A DNA stretch of 64,000 nt, taken from NCBI GenBank assembly GCA_014058105.1, contig JACGCM010002300.1, positions 124,001-188,000 of the forward strand, given 5' to 3'. The first letter of the stretch is position 1; every line of letters begins with the position of its first letter. A program made the position numbers and the translations under genes. The stretch comes from Kingdonia uniflora (lineage: Eukaryota > Streptophyta > Magnoliopsida > Ranunculales > Circaeasteraceae). The notes beneath the pieces were generated by a model, which saw only the letters and a program-made list of their open reading frames with translations, was not told the DNA's origin and searched no databases. Below are positions 12,453 through 24,085 of the stretch, piece after piece.

Positions 12453-12740
12453 AAAAATAATACAAAAGCATCGGTAATTTTTGAAATATTTATGTACTTA
12501 GGGTTTCAAAAGAATATCATCATTACATATATCTATCATCCCCAATACTTTAATCGAAAAAAATAATACTAAAGAATCATCATTATGCTATGTTTCAAAA
12601 AAATCACACCACATACTTACATATAACTATCTTCCCAAATACTTTAATCGAAAAAAATAATGCAAAAGAACATCATTATTATGTTGTGCTTTAAAACACA
12701 TGATTACATATATCTATTCCCCAATACTTTAATCGATCTT
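12453..12740. repeat. Degenerate tandem repeat, about 85-95 bp unit, three copies
   Basis: Each unit contains a variant of CCCAATACTTTAATCGA followed by AAAAATAAT and an ATCATCATTA block, at about 12541, 12636 and 12720. The sequence is non-coding. Confidence 0.65.
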
Positions 12741-15002
12741 CATATTTTGTTAAGTTATCAATGACAACAACAATTTATTAATTCATGATTATGACATCTT
12801 ACATATAATTTATTAACTCATCACTGCTAAGGTATGGTTGCCCTAATTGTTTGATTGATAATGGCGTTTTGTTTTCTTATATGAACAAGACCAATGTGAT
12901 GTATATAAGCAAAAATAAACAAGTCCATATAAAAGTTACAGGTAACATTTCATATTAAGTATCTACTGAAACTTTGTCTAAGTAGTACTTACTCATTAAT
13001 CGTAGACATTATAAGACTTAAAAAAAATTAAATGGTATACCCATGTTTTTTATATATGTTAATTAACGCGCCTTCGATGCTAAATCTTAATCCATATGAA
13101 ATACTGGATGAATGATTCTCCACATAATTGTCGTGGAATAAAATTATAGGTAATCATTCATCCAGGCTATGGAATAAAGTTAGCCGTCCACGAGAAGCCT
13201 CTATCTATTTAGATGTTCTCGGCGGTGATTCTCCACCTACGATTTTCTCTTCCTCCAATCGAAAAATACCTATGATTCATAGTTGCAACAAGTTACTTCA
13301 TCCCCGCTTTCTTTTCTTTGACAATAATGGTTGCAATAACCGCTCAAATCCAAAACCAAAACCAAACTTCTGGATGGAAATTTTTACAGGTAACTTTTAT
13401 AATCAGATTATTGTTGGAGATTACTTCTATTTGAAATTGCTCAAATTACTTCAGTATGGTGCAGATTATCCTTAAAACCCAATAATCCAATCTAATTTGA
13501 TTATTGTTTTATTTTAAATTATATGTTTATTTTATTTAGTCATGATTCATACCAAAGGTAATTTGCTATGATTTCAACTCTCTCTCAATGCATTTTAGGG
13601 TTTTGTTTAGTACTACATTAAACACTTAAATGTTGATTTAGACTTCATAGTTAACAATAAAATTTAAGAATTTAGGGAAGTTCAACAAAGATATATTCAT
13701 TGGCGAGGAGACATGAGATACTACAGATATATCAAGTTTTTATTTTCAATGGTATGTCATTTGCTCAATGCTCATAACCTCTTGCTTCAACATACTCTAG
13801 AATCATCAATATAATGGTTTTATTTTTCTGCCTACGATGATTAAATTCTTTGATTTTTGTTTTGTAAATGTAATCATAAAAAGATGTTATGTTTCTCACA
13901 TATTTCATTTTCTCTCTCCCGTTTAAGTTGGATTGATTGGCATGAATCATTTGAAGTAGAAACATTTGGGGATGATGAGTTTGGCTTTAAGGAGTGCAGA
14001 TAGAGGGTGGGACGGCATGTTCTTAAGATAATGATAGGAATAAACACTTCCATTTATAGGTATTTTTTCCCAAATATTTGAAACTGTACATTTAGATTCG
14101 ATCGTCAGTATGCTTACCCATTTGGTACATGGATTTTAGTGCCGAATGCGCGTTAATGAGCAATTTTGTAGTGCCGAAAGCACGTCGACGCATTCATCGT
14201 GGCGAGCCATGGGTAGTACTAGTCTCTACTACAGTACTACCTACCATTCAACCATCATGAGTTATGTAACAAAGCCTTTTGATATGCCAAAAGTACATAA
14301 AGTATCATACTGGAATGTGATTAGTACAATCAAGAACAAATGAAATACCAATTCTATGATTCATATGGTACACACAACATTCCATAAACATCGATTACAT
14401 ACTAAATCTCATTTTTCAAAAAAAAAAAATCCTCCAAAGAGAAATCATTTCCATGTACAGTCAGTAGTTACCTTAGTTTGAAAAATAATTAATTTTAAAT
14501 TTACTTTAGAGAGAGTAATCGGCGAAAGACTGAAACTCCAACGGCCAAGCTAATAAAAAATTTATGATCAAACTTGAAAACATGGATATAGAAAAACGAA
14601 TTGCTATAGAAAGAGGGGAGAGTATGAGAGAATATTGGTGTTCAATTCTGGCAAACACAAGCAGAGAAAGATAAATATATTTTTTTTTAGAGATTCATTG
14701 AGATAGATATAGAGAGAAAGAGAAAGAGAGAGAGAGAGAGAGAAAAAAAAAAAAAAGAAAAAAAAAAAAAAGGATCTGTTTTTTAAAACTGCAGGGGTTT
14801 ACGCGAGAGTGAGTGAGAGAGAGATTATCATGAGGGCGGCTAAAATTTAGGGAACTGCCATTTAAAACTGCTACTAACTGAATCTATTTATTTGCAAGGA
14901 CTAAAAATTAATATGGACCTTTGAATCATTTTTTTTTTTGCATCAAGTTACGCTGTAATTTAAGTTTGTCTTGATACAAGTCCTAAACTGACCTACATGT
15001 TA
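12741..15002. other. No recognisable gene; low-complexity AT/GA sequence
   Basis: Open frames here (for example 13128-13475 plus, 115 codons) match no family I recognise and have no recognisable domain. A GA-then-A tract lies at about 14700-14775. I see no convincing gene or element border. Confidence 0.5.
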
Positions 15003-15331
15003 GAGCATCTCCAGCAGGGTTTGGGTTTGGGTTGGGTTTGTCAACTCAAACCCAAACCTAAACTTTTGGCCTCCCAGCAGCTAAAAAATGAGTGTGGGTT
15101 TGTTCACGTGTACCTGTCAGAGCCCTCAAACTAGAAAAAAATGAGTTTGGCAGTGTTATGAATTTTGCGCGGTGTTCTTTTTACCGCCTGGATTTTTTGG
15201 GCGGTAAAATGAACACCGCGCGGTATTCAAAACACCACTTATCCATTTTGTTTGGCTTATCTCTCCCTGACTACCTCATCTCTTCCAAACCCAATTACAA
15301 AGCATAGAGAGAACCTCTACGCAGTCCCTAA

Positions 15332-16810
15332 ATAGTAAATTTTGGTACTAGCAGTAATAACTTTACATCGTCGACCTCATCCTCCCATAACCCACCTTCA
15401 ACACCATTCTCTCAACACCCATCATCACAATTTACTCCATACCTCTACCACAACTAATCTCAATTCCAATCTCAATTCCAATCACAAACCCCACCTCCGT
15501 TTACCATGTCACAAGTGGATACCTTCGGAGGACAGTATCAAAATTTATTTACACTCTCTCAACTGTAACCTCAGGCGTTTAGCCCATACTATCAACCTTA
15601 TTCGGTCACTCGACCTTAAGATTTTCAACCTCCAAATTACTTTCAGAACTACCTATTCCATTGTGAATCTACTCAGCACAATCAAAGTGGCGCAAATGCA
15701 TCAATACCTGCTGAAGCGGCGCCGCCTAAGAAAGAAAAAGGAAAAGGAAGAAAGAAAAAAATACCCATAAAACAAAGACAAAGCGTGCAAGTGTCAGAAG
15801 ATGTTAAGTTTTTGGATGAGATGGATAATGTTAGACTGTATTGGACAGATGTAGACTTCACGTATCTCACAAGGGCTGAGCAACAGCTTCTGTCCAGACC
15901 GCGGGCCACACAAAAGATTTTACTTTCTATTAAAATGTCAATATTGCCATTTATAGAGACCCCGAGTACCCCGCACGACTATCATGTGGGCCGACCAAAG
16001 CTCAGTGTTATTCCCTTAATACACAATATGCAGCATACAAGGGGATAGTTGCTCAAGTACAATTTCGGCCCGACAGCGGGAAAATCGATGAAGATCGGGT
16101 ATACGTTCTAATTTCAAATAACTCAATTTCGTTTATTTTTCTTCAATATACACGTTGTTTATTTGTATTTTGTAATTTTGTAAATTGCAAGAAAAAGATG
16201 CACACGGGATCTATCAAGGTATGAATGGCGGCACTGACTTCAAACACCGTAAAGCGTATAAGATTTTGGCACGAGACCGCGATGGGCCAAACTAAAGGAT
16301 GATGGGTTGAACCATGTGGAGAATGTACCAGGAAATGTAACTAGGAGAACATCGCATAATTCTTCTCTGAGGAATTTTATCATATCAAACAATCTATCAG
16401 AGGGCCCCGACGACCCACCTACACCTCAATCCGCGGGCCAAAATTCTAAATTATATGGTTTATTGTATGAGGGTAGAAATAGACTCGTCAGCCAAAAACT
16501 CTATATAAAAACCTTACAACATAAAAGGCCTTGGATGAGGTTATTGTATCTAGTAACAGTATCCAAACAATGCTTACCGAGATGAGGTTGGAGAAGAGAC
16601 AAGCGAAAGATGAAAAGGAAAGAAGAAGAACGAAAGTAAATCAACAATGGCAAGCCAAAATGGAATTGGAATAAGCAAGGGAAGATCACAATATCATGGA
16701 TAAAGACCTGAGTACTCTTTCTGGACTGTAATTGCAATACTATCTGCAAAGGTAAACTGAGGCCATGGAACGTCTGGCTAAGAAGGGCACACCAGATACT
16801 TGAAGTGGTA
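15332..16810 (+). pseudogene. PIF/Harbinger ORF1 (Myb/trihelix-type partner), copy 1
   Basis: It is collinear with ORF1 of copy 2 (34221-35690). The start codon is lost: ATGGCAAAC in copy 2 corresponds to ATAGTAAAT here at 15332. An Asn/Ser/Gln/Pro-rich N-terminus is followed by a basic KKEKGKGRKKK stretch (about 15725-15765), a degraded trihelix-like region, and the acidic and charged C-terminal part after an intron (about 16100-16195). Frameshifts and stops occur throughout. In active elements this protein pairs with the transposase for terminal-repeat binding; this copy cannot encode it. Confidence 0.7.
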
Positions 16811-17059
16811 ATTAAATGTAATTTAACTTTACTGTAGAGAGAAGTTTTCTTTCCAAGAATATAGTTTACCTTCCAATAATGTATTTGTTTGAATAATATA
16901 CTTTACTATTGAAGAATGTAATGTTTTTTTCGAAATGTTTATTTCCGAGAATATTGTGTTAAAACAAATACAAGATTAATGCAAAATCAAAAACTTGTTC
17001 AATAAGCTTGTACGACAAGAAGTATTAAATTACATTAAGAACGCTCAGATAATATTTGA

Positions 17060-18363
17060 TTGCAACACTGAATAATGATTTCCCTTCACGACCCATAAAT
17101 GCTCGATTAGATCAACCTTTAGATCAAAGTGCAGTTCTCAACTTTGAATGTGGTTCATTTTCGTTATAAAAGATTATATTATTTCGCGTTCGCGTATAAT
17201 ATTGAATCGTTCGCCTTCGACGTCGGCCAGATTGTCCGGATCGTAACCTAAGTATGATGGGAATAAACATTGTTCTTCTTCAACGATCATATTATTCAAA
17301 ACCTCCAATTTCTACAATTTAACTGGATTTTTTACAATATTGAACCGTAATTGTAAAATATCAGACGCCCATTCTACATCTTTTCAACAACTTTCTTGTT
17401 GTTGAGCAAAAAAAATTTGTTTCGCTGAAACTGGATTGGATATGGTTTGGATAGGTATTCCCCATTTGGGATATATGCCATCCGCTACGTAATAACCCAT
17501 ATCACAAGTTTTTTTGGCAATTATATAATTATAAGGCGGGGAGATACCATCGGCCAGGCCGGTGAAAAGAATTGATTATTGCAAGACACTGATATCATTG
17601 CTAGACCCTGGTAACCCAAAAAAATTATGCCAAAACCAAATGTCGTGTGAAGCTACCGCTTCAAGAATCAACGTCGCCTTGGGGTAATGACAAGTAAATA
17701 GACCATGCAAAGATATGAGATAATTTTTCCATATCCAATGCATGCAATCAAGGCCCTAATATGCTGAAAATATCTGTGACTCTCCTATCACTTTTAACCT
17801 TTCGACGTCGACCGCGTTTGGTACCCGAACATATTCCTTGCCAAAAATTTCTATAACCGCAACACAAAACCTTTCCATACTTAACAAGGTTGTGTTTTCT
17901 CCTATTCGAATATACTCGTCAAAAAGATCTGTCGTGATACCGTAGCTTCAAAAATGTAGTGTCGCGATTACCTTTTAGTACAGTGATAACCCTATAGTAC
18001 CAGCGCTGATGGGTTTTGGACAAAGTAATGATCATGTGCAACTACTGCATCAAATATACGCATAAACATTTGTCTACTCATACAAAAACGTCACCAAAAT
18101 TCGTTCGGCTCATATGTACACCCCGGGTTAAAGTAGTCTTTTATAATACTATAATTCCCCAATCGGTGATCTTACTTCTTTCTCTTATCCTTACGGCCCA
18201 TGACACTCCAACGGTGACTCAATGTTGGATCATGTACTACTAGGTTTATTGCATTTTGGTGCATAACGGTCATTGTCGTCGCAGAATTAAACATAAGATC
18301 GTCAGAAGAGGACAATACACGTAGAGGATCATCAATGGATAAAAAAGATGATGAGAAAGACAT
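17060..18363 (-). pseudogene. PIF/Harbinger transposase (ALP1-like DDE), copy 1
   Basis: Minus-strand homologue of the transposase in copy 2, more decayed. The N-terminal part (18363 downward) begins MSFSSSFLSIDDPLRV, followed by an MGRKDKRKK basic stretch. Downstream blocks match copy 2 around the DMLGSLD-type first catalytic Asp and the SNDLWIWH-type block only when frameshifts are allowed. Several stops remain in every frame. Confidence 0.7.
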
Positions 18364-18675
18364 TTAAGGTTGTGGAGTTGAGAGAATGGTGTTGAAAGTG
18401 AAGGGGGAACAAATATATAAATTAAAGAAGCTATAAACGGATAAGGGGAAGAAGTAGTGGTTGGGGAAATCAATGGAGGCGGCGGTGTTCTTTTTACCGC
18501 GCAGAATTTTGATTACCGCACGGAAAAAGAACACCGCAACCTCCACTGATTTCTCACGACCACTAGTTCTTCTGGTGGGTCCTTCACAACAACTATTTTG
18601 GCATCCCAACGACTAGTTTTGGCATCACAATGGCTACATTTTACTTTATATATATGTTGGTTGGAGATGCTCTAA

Positions 18676-19134
18676 TAATAGGTCATCTACTTAAACTCAA
18701 CAATGCCGAGATTTTCAGATCTAACACAGAATTTTTCGATAAAATTTGGCTGGAATGAAGACTCTACCCTGGCCGCGCCCTGGTTGTATTTAGTTGATAA
18801 TCCACCTCTCCGATAACTCAACTTCAATCAGTTATGGAATGGAGTTCATGTCCAATTCAAGGAGCACATGAAACTTCAATACCCTCCTGGAGATTTATAC
18901 AACAGGTGGAATGTTTTTAAGGTTAAATATGATGAGTTTTATGAGATACGGAAAAGTATTGATAGACGGGTCAGAGGTGTTCTACTAGCCTATATTCTTC
19001 ACGAAGCCAGAGACGAATGGTATGAGAAATACAACCAGCCATTCCCGTTCGAGACTCTATATGATTTTTTTTACCGGAACTGCATCCCGCCTGATGAGTT
19101 TCCTACAAATTACCAACTTTCTAACTATGGACGG
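18676..19134. repeat. Right-flank segment duplicated with PIF copy 1 (partner 37558-38014)
   Basis: Sequence immediately right of PIF copy 1 matches that right of copy 2 for about 460 bp, ending at CTATGGACGG in both. The left flanks of the two elements show no similarity. Confidence 0.85.
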
Positions 19135-19272
19135 TCAAAATACCCCTACTTAAACCAGTCATGGGTGTGGGAAATGACCAAACCACGGTATAGCGGCAAA
19201 ATGACCAGTCAAAGCCAATCTAAACGTTTTTTGGTTGGAAGTCAACCCAAAAAGCTTCACAGCGGGTTGTGA
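18868..19272 (+). CDS. Unrecognised ORF (134 codons) spanning flank repeat and Tourist fragment
   Basis: ATG at 18868. The first 89 codons lie in the duplicated flank segment and are charged and aromatic-rich (for example YEIRKSIDRRVRG and ARDEWYEKYNQPFPFETLY). The last 45 codons come from the Tourist-like fragment that starts at 19135, so the product would be a chimera. In the other copy (37558-38014) the same frame is partly kept (ALFSYILGEAKDEWYEKYNQ-like text at 37860-37920), suggesting past coding use. I do not recognise the family. It may be a captured gene fragment or an element-borne exon. Expression is unknown. Confidence 0.3.
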   Translation: MKLQYPPGDLYNRWNVFKVKYDEFYEIRKSIDRRVRGVLLAYILHEARDEWYEKYNQPFPFETLYDFFYRNCIPPDEFPTNYQLSNYGRSKYPYLNQSWVWEMTKPRYSGKMTSQSQSKRFLVGSQPKKLHSGL

Positions 19273-19418
19273 AGTTTTTAGGTTGGAAGTAGACCAAACT
19301 TCTGGTTTTTATTTTTTCTGGAGAGAATGCCTACTTTTATATATAAAAAAAAACATGTCAAATGTGAGAAGTTTCCAAAATATCACACCTCTTCTCACCC
19401 TTGACCAAAAAACAAACA
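19135..19418 (+). mobile_element. Fragment of a Tourist-like element (right end)
   Basis: About 280 bp match the right portion of the complete Tourist-like element at 32017-33045 (its 32757-33038). The left half and the final GGCC terminus are missing. The L1 sequence starts where the homology stops. Confidence 0.75.
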
Positions 19419-20960
19419 ATCTCTCTAAATTGGTTTGGCGCCTTCATCAGAAATCGAATGACCTTTGGGGACAAGTTTTGAAGGTCAAATACTTCCCGAG
19501 TTGTAATATCCTGCAGGCTCCCTCTAAAGCGGATGCGTCTTGGACTTGGGGAAGTATCCAGTTCGCGATTGGAAATATAAATGCCAACTCTTGTTGGCAG
19601 ATTCAGACGGGTACCCAGGTGCGGTTCTGGTCTGATTGTTAGATACCGACAATGGTTGGCTGGAGACCTACCCCCAGGGGGAGTGACCAAATGGAAGATC
19701 AACCTCTATGGGTTAGCCCTTTTATTGACCCTATTAGACACACCTGGCGTACGAACGAGTTATTTTATTGGTGTGATAATGAGTCAGCCAATTTGATATC
19801 CCAGGTCTTCATTCCTCAGGAAGGCGAGGCGGATGAGTTGAAATGGTGTCTCTCAAAGGATGGGAAATTTTCGATCAAATCAGCTTATCGTGTGATTATG
19901 GCGGGTACTGAGGTCGAACCAGTGGTGGGTCCCCCCTCTCTCCTGTTGAAAATCTGGCATAATAAGGCGACCCCCCGGGCTCAGTTATTTGCCTGAAAAT
20001 GTCTTTGGGATCTGGTCCCCTGTAGGGCTAAGATTGGGATCGGTTAGCTCTAACCGATATCTCGTGTCCCCTATGCTCGACCCTTCATCACTTTCTCCTT
20101 GGCTGCCCCTTTACGAGGGCGGTATGGCTTGGCACGTCGCTTGGGGGTTTAATTCATAAGTTTGAGCATCTTTCCTCCCTGGAGTGGATTACGATGTGGT
20201 TTGAGCCACCTATGGTTTGGCCGTTCGACATGGATGTCTGGGCTAGGGTGGTATGCTCTATCTATTGGTTAATTTGGAAGGCCTGGTGTGCATGGGCTTT
20301 TCAAATGACTAGGTTGGAATCAACTCGGCTTTCAGAGACTATTAATAAAATTTTATATGATGAACCGTTTTCTCGCCTTAATCGTTTGACTATCAAGGTC
20401 TCTTGGGTCCCCCCGCCCTTGGATGGGCCAAAATAAATGTTGATGCCTCGTACTGTAAAGATAAATATTATAATCACATTAGTTTTGTTATCCGTGATGC
20501 TCATAACATCTTTGTTGCAGCCCGAAACTCATCATGCAGATTTGCGAGCATTGAAGAAGGCGAAGCATTAGCGGTCCTGGGTGGAGTTACCTGGGCACGA
20601 GAGCAGGGTTTAGCACGGGTGAATGTGAAAACGGATGTCGAGGCGATATTTTCTTTTTGTTAGACAGGCGTTGCATCCATCTCTTGGTCCTCTAAAGCGA
20701 TTTTGCACGACGTTTTAGCTTTGTATAAACATTTTGAGGGTATTTGTATTAGCTATGTGCCTCGGATTGCTAACTCTGTAGCACATGTTATTGCTAGTAG
20801 GCGTATGGGCGATGGCTTATGTTTTTCTTGGTTTGGTTTGGTTTGGTTTGGTTTCCCGCCTGTGGCTACAGGAGCCGCTCGGCATGATGGAACCACTTTT
20901 GTAACTCGTTCTGCTTGTTAAATTATGGTTTACCAATATAAAAAAACCACAAAACACAAA
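19419..20960 (+). pseudogene. L1-type LINE, 5'-truncated: zf-RVT and RNase H remnant
   Basis: Plus-strand frames encode the C-terminal half of an L1 ORF2: a post-RT region (LVWRLHQKSNDLWGQVLKVKYF), RFWSDCWIP-type and FSIKSAYRV blocks typical of the zf-RVT region (to about 19996), then an RNase H-like domain (INVDASY at about 20430; IEEGEALAVLGGVTWAREQGL at about 20555-20620; ANSVAHVIASRRMGD at about 20770). Stops (TAG 20662-20664 among others) and shifts make it dead. An A-rich stretch at about 20940-20960 is the likely tail. The abrupt start inside a Tourist fragment fits 5' truncation during target-primed insertion. No clean target-site duplication was found. Confidence 0.8.
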
Positions 20961-20979
20961 GCTCAAACTCCAAGCAGGT

Positions 20980-21140
20980 TCTCTCTCTCTCTCACGAGTT
21001 CGACATCTTGGATCCAAACTCAAATTCCTCTCTCTCTCTCTCTCTCTCACGAATTGGATCAAGATCTACGGCGTTAGGTTCCAAATCCACTCTTCTCTCT
21101 AACGGTACATCTATCGACTGGTAACTCTCTCTCTCTCTCG
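20980..21140. promoter_or_regulatory. CT-rich runs upstream of the U-box-kinase-like locus
   Basis: Three runs of CT dinucleotides (about 20981-20993, 21030-21048, 21126-21139) are spaced within the 300 bp before the plus-strand gene fragment. CT-rich leaders are common at plant transcription starts. A promoter or 5' leader role is inferred from position and composition only. Confidence 0.35.
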
Positions 21141-21430
21141 AATTGTAGTTTTTGAGTTTGTAGATTTTCTTGAATGAATTCTTAGAATGGTGGAATTTGG
21201 TTGTTTGGATTTGGGGTTTAATGATGATGTGCAATTGGGTTTTGTTTTATCCTTGTATTTGTTGTCGCATTTGTGGTCATTGTTTAGCCAAACATTTGTG
21301 ATCATGGGTTATGTTGTTGTTTGATATAGTGTTTTTGATGATATTTAGGTTTGATATATTGTTCTTGATGTTAAACTATCGTGTTGGTGTTAAATGGTTT
21401 AATGATGATGTTCTTTTGGCTGTAGTGATC

Positions 21431-22864
21431 ATGAAGGATAACTGTAGAAAGCGTCAAAGGACCATCACCAACAGCAGCAACAGTGACAACAGCGACAAGA
21501 ATAACCCTTCACCGCATGTGTCACCGGGTCAATCCGACGCCATGCTTGAGGCAAGGATTGAGAAAAGTCAGAAGTTCTTTAAAGATTTTGGTCCAAAATT
21601 AATTGATAAAAGTGAACAAATCAAGAGGAAGCGGGTGGATTACCTTGAAGAGCTAGAGTGTCGGCGCGAGGCTCAGATGGTAATATTTATTTAAAGTCAA
21701 TTTATACATTTGAATAATATTTATCTAATTTTTAGTAATTTTGTACCTAGGAGTAACATAGGAAAGTACATTGTATATGATAGCATAATAAATTTTAGAG
21801 TAATGCATCAAGATTGAGTTTAAGTCTCAATGCCAAGGTATCCAAAAAATGAACCAATTCGAAACACGACTATGGGTTTGGGAACAAGGGTTTGGAAAGT
21901 TGCTATTAGTGGAATTCAATTTTATAACATAGGTTTGGGGTTTGGAAAGATGTTATTCATGTAGTTTGTTTATGAACAATGGCGAGTGGGGTGTTCTAGC
22001 TAAGAGAAACTTCACACATTATTGTACTATCTGATGTTTATAAAGTAGTGCGTCGAGGAGAACGCAAATTTGCTTTCTCCCTTTTCCATTTACCCCTTCC
22101 CATGTGTGCATAAGCAACTGGTTCATGTTTTGAGCCTACTTCTTCCTCCTTTGTTCTTTAACAGTCCTCCTTTGTTCTAAATTAACAGGATCCGTCTTTC
22201 GAACAAGAGAAAACAATGGAGGAAGTTCTAGAAAGAGAGTCGTTTGTCAATTGTAAACTAGAGCAGTTGATGGAACGGCTCTCAATTGTTGATATTGAGA
22301 AGGGGACGCTCAATTCTCAAATATCTGACGCAAGGACTGTTAAAGAACTAAAAATCAAGCGCATTTTTTCTCACATTCTCTTGAAAGAGATTAATGAAGA
22401 GCGAGAAGTGTTGGAGTTGAAGCGTGGCGATGTTCTCACTGAAGTTAAAAGGCTTGCAGCTCTGAGATTGGCAACCGTTAGCTCACAAAGTCCTTAATTC
22501 ATGTCTGATTTTTCATTTAAGGAAATTAAAAAGGCGACTAGTAACTTTGACCAAACGTTCATAGTGGGTGGAAACAATAAATGTGTGTTCCGAGGATTCA
22601 TTCACGGCATCAAAGTTGTTATTAAAAGGAAGAAATGCAAAGACATTCAAACTTTCCAGGAATTCCTGTCCGAGGTAAATCTATATGCACTTGTAGATAT
22701 TCTAGCAATATAGTATGTTGCACGAAATCTTAACTGTTTTATTATATCAGGTACAGATTTTGAGCCGGGTGAGGCATCCTAATCTAGTTGCCTTGCTTGG
22801 AGCATGTTTAGAGGAGTCTACTCTCGTTTTTGAGTTTCTCTCCAATGGCAATATTGAAGATCGC
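21431..22864 (+). pseudogene. U-box/kinase (PUB-type) gene fragment, left arm of inverted duplication
   Basis: Plus-strand exons: (a) 21431-21680, MKDNCRKRQRT then a Ser/Asn-rich part and a charged helix (LEARIEKSQKFFKDFGPKLI), ending at a GT donor; (b) about 22190-22673, a coiled coil (MEEVLERESFVNCKLEQLME onward), then the start of a kinase domain (DFSFKEIKKATSNFDQTFIV, a G-loop region VGGNNKCVFRG, and VVIKRKKC with the ATP-binding Lys); (c) 22751-22864, VQILSRVRHPNLVALLGAC and a FEFLSNGNIEDRL block. This order of coiled coil and kinase start, with LSRVRHPNLV, is that of plant U-box kinases (PUB33/34/51-54 class). A stop (SP-stop-F, TAA 22496-22498) breaks exon b. The fragment ends inside kinase lobe N, so no kinase or U-box activity is possible. 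Confidence 0.75.
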
Positions 22865-24085
22865 CTGTTGCCGTGCGATCTTCAATATTGTCATTGGAGA
22901 GAAACTCAAAAACGAGAGTAGACTCCTCTAGACATGCTCCAAGCAAGGTAACTAGATTAGGATGCCTCACTCGGCTCAAAATTTGTACCTGAAACAGTTA
23001 AGATTTCGTGCAACATACTATATTGTTAGAATATCTACAAGTGCATATAGATTTACCTCGGACAGGAATTCCTGAAAAGTTTGAATGTCTTTGCATTTCC
23101 TCCTTTTAATAACAACTTTGATGCGCAAATGAATCCTCGTAACACACTTTTATTGTTTCCACCCACTATGAACGTTTGGTCAAAGTTACTAGTCACCTTT
23201 TTAATTTCCTTAAATGAAAAATCAAACATGAATTGAGGACTTTGTGAGCTAACGGTTGCCAATCTCAGAGCGCAAGTCTTTTAACTTCGGTGAGAGCATC
23301 GCCACGCTTCAACTCCAACACTTCTCGCTTTTCATTCATCTCTTTCAAGAGAACCTGAGAAGAAACGCGCTTGATTTTTAGTTCTTTAGGAGTCCTTCTC
23401 GCGTCAGATATTTGAGAAGTGAGCGTCCCCTTCTCAATATCAGCAATGAGCCTCTAGTTTGCAATTGGCAAACGACTCTCTTTCTAGAGCTTCCTCCATT
23501 GTTTTATCTTGTTCGAAAGACGGATCGTGTTAATTTAGAACAAAGGAGGAAGAACTAGGCTCAAAACATGAACCAGTTGCTTGTGCACACATGGGAAGGG
23601 GTAAATGGAAAAGGGAGAAAGCAAACTTGCGTTCTCCTCGACGCACTACTTTATAAACATCAGATAGTACAATAATATGTGAAGTTTCTCTTAGCTAGAA
23701 CACCCCACTTGCCATTGTTCACAAACAAACTACATGAATAGCATCTTTCCAAACCTCTGTTATAAAATTGAACTCCACTAATAGCAACTTTCCAAACCCT
23801 TGTTCCCGAACCCATAGTCGTGTTTCGAATTGGTTCATTTTTTGGATACATTGGCATTGAGACTTAAACTCAATCTTGATGCATTACTCTAAAATTTATT
23901 ATGCTATCATATACAATGTACTTTCCTATGTTACTCCTAGGTACAAATTAGATAAATATTATTCACATGCATAAATTGACTTTAAATCCTCAAGGTAAGC
24001 CACCTGCTTCCTCTTGATTTGTTCACCTTTATCAATCAAATTTGGACCAATATCTTCGAACAACTTCTGACTTTTCTCAATCAAA
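21567..24085. repeat. Large inverted duplication (arms about 1.2-1.3 kb, 10-bp spacer)
   Basis: The arms meet at 22864/22875, with left ...GAAGATCGC and right GCGATCTTC... separated by CTGTTGCCGT. The right arm is the reverse complement of the left including its introns, so it arose by genomic inversion-duplication rather than from a spliced RNA. By eye the arms are highly similar, with scattered substitutions and a few indels; for example, the left arm has a 19-bp duplication near 22150-22170 that the right arm lacks. Homology fades at about 21567 on the left and 24085 on the right. Confidence 0.9.
22875..24085 (-). pseudogene. U-box/kinase (PUB-type) gene fragment, right arm
   Basis: Minus-strand copy of the left-arm fragment. 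It keeps the kinase-start exon (SSQSPQFMFDFSFKEIKK at about 23245-23190) without the stop present in the left arm, but has its own frameshifts in the following ATP-Lys region (about 23130-23060). Exon c lies at about 22987-22875 and the coiled-coil exon at about 23500-23270. Because each arm carries different lesions, the duplication predates at least some of the decay. It is not expected to code for protein. Confidence 0.75.

Larger units (their letters stand above)
15003..18672. mobile_element. PIF/Harbinger transposon, copy 1 (degenerate)
   Basis: The left end reads GAGCATCTCCAGCAGGG. The right end inverted reads GAGCATCTCCAACCAACA. TTA precedes the left end and TAA follows the right end, the size and type of a PIF target site but not identical to each other. 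Inside, a plus-strand ORF1 (DNA-binding partner) and a minus-strand DDE transposase converge, which is the standard PIF layout. The element is collinear over its full 3.67 kb with copy 2 at 33848-37554. It carries multiple stops and frameshifts. Confidence 0.85.

Noticed and set aside
13128..13475. 115-codon plus-strand frame
   Set aside because: Not recognised, no neighbouring coding exons or codon pattern; left as unassigned rather than called a gene.
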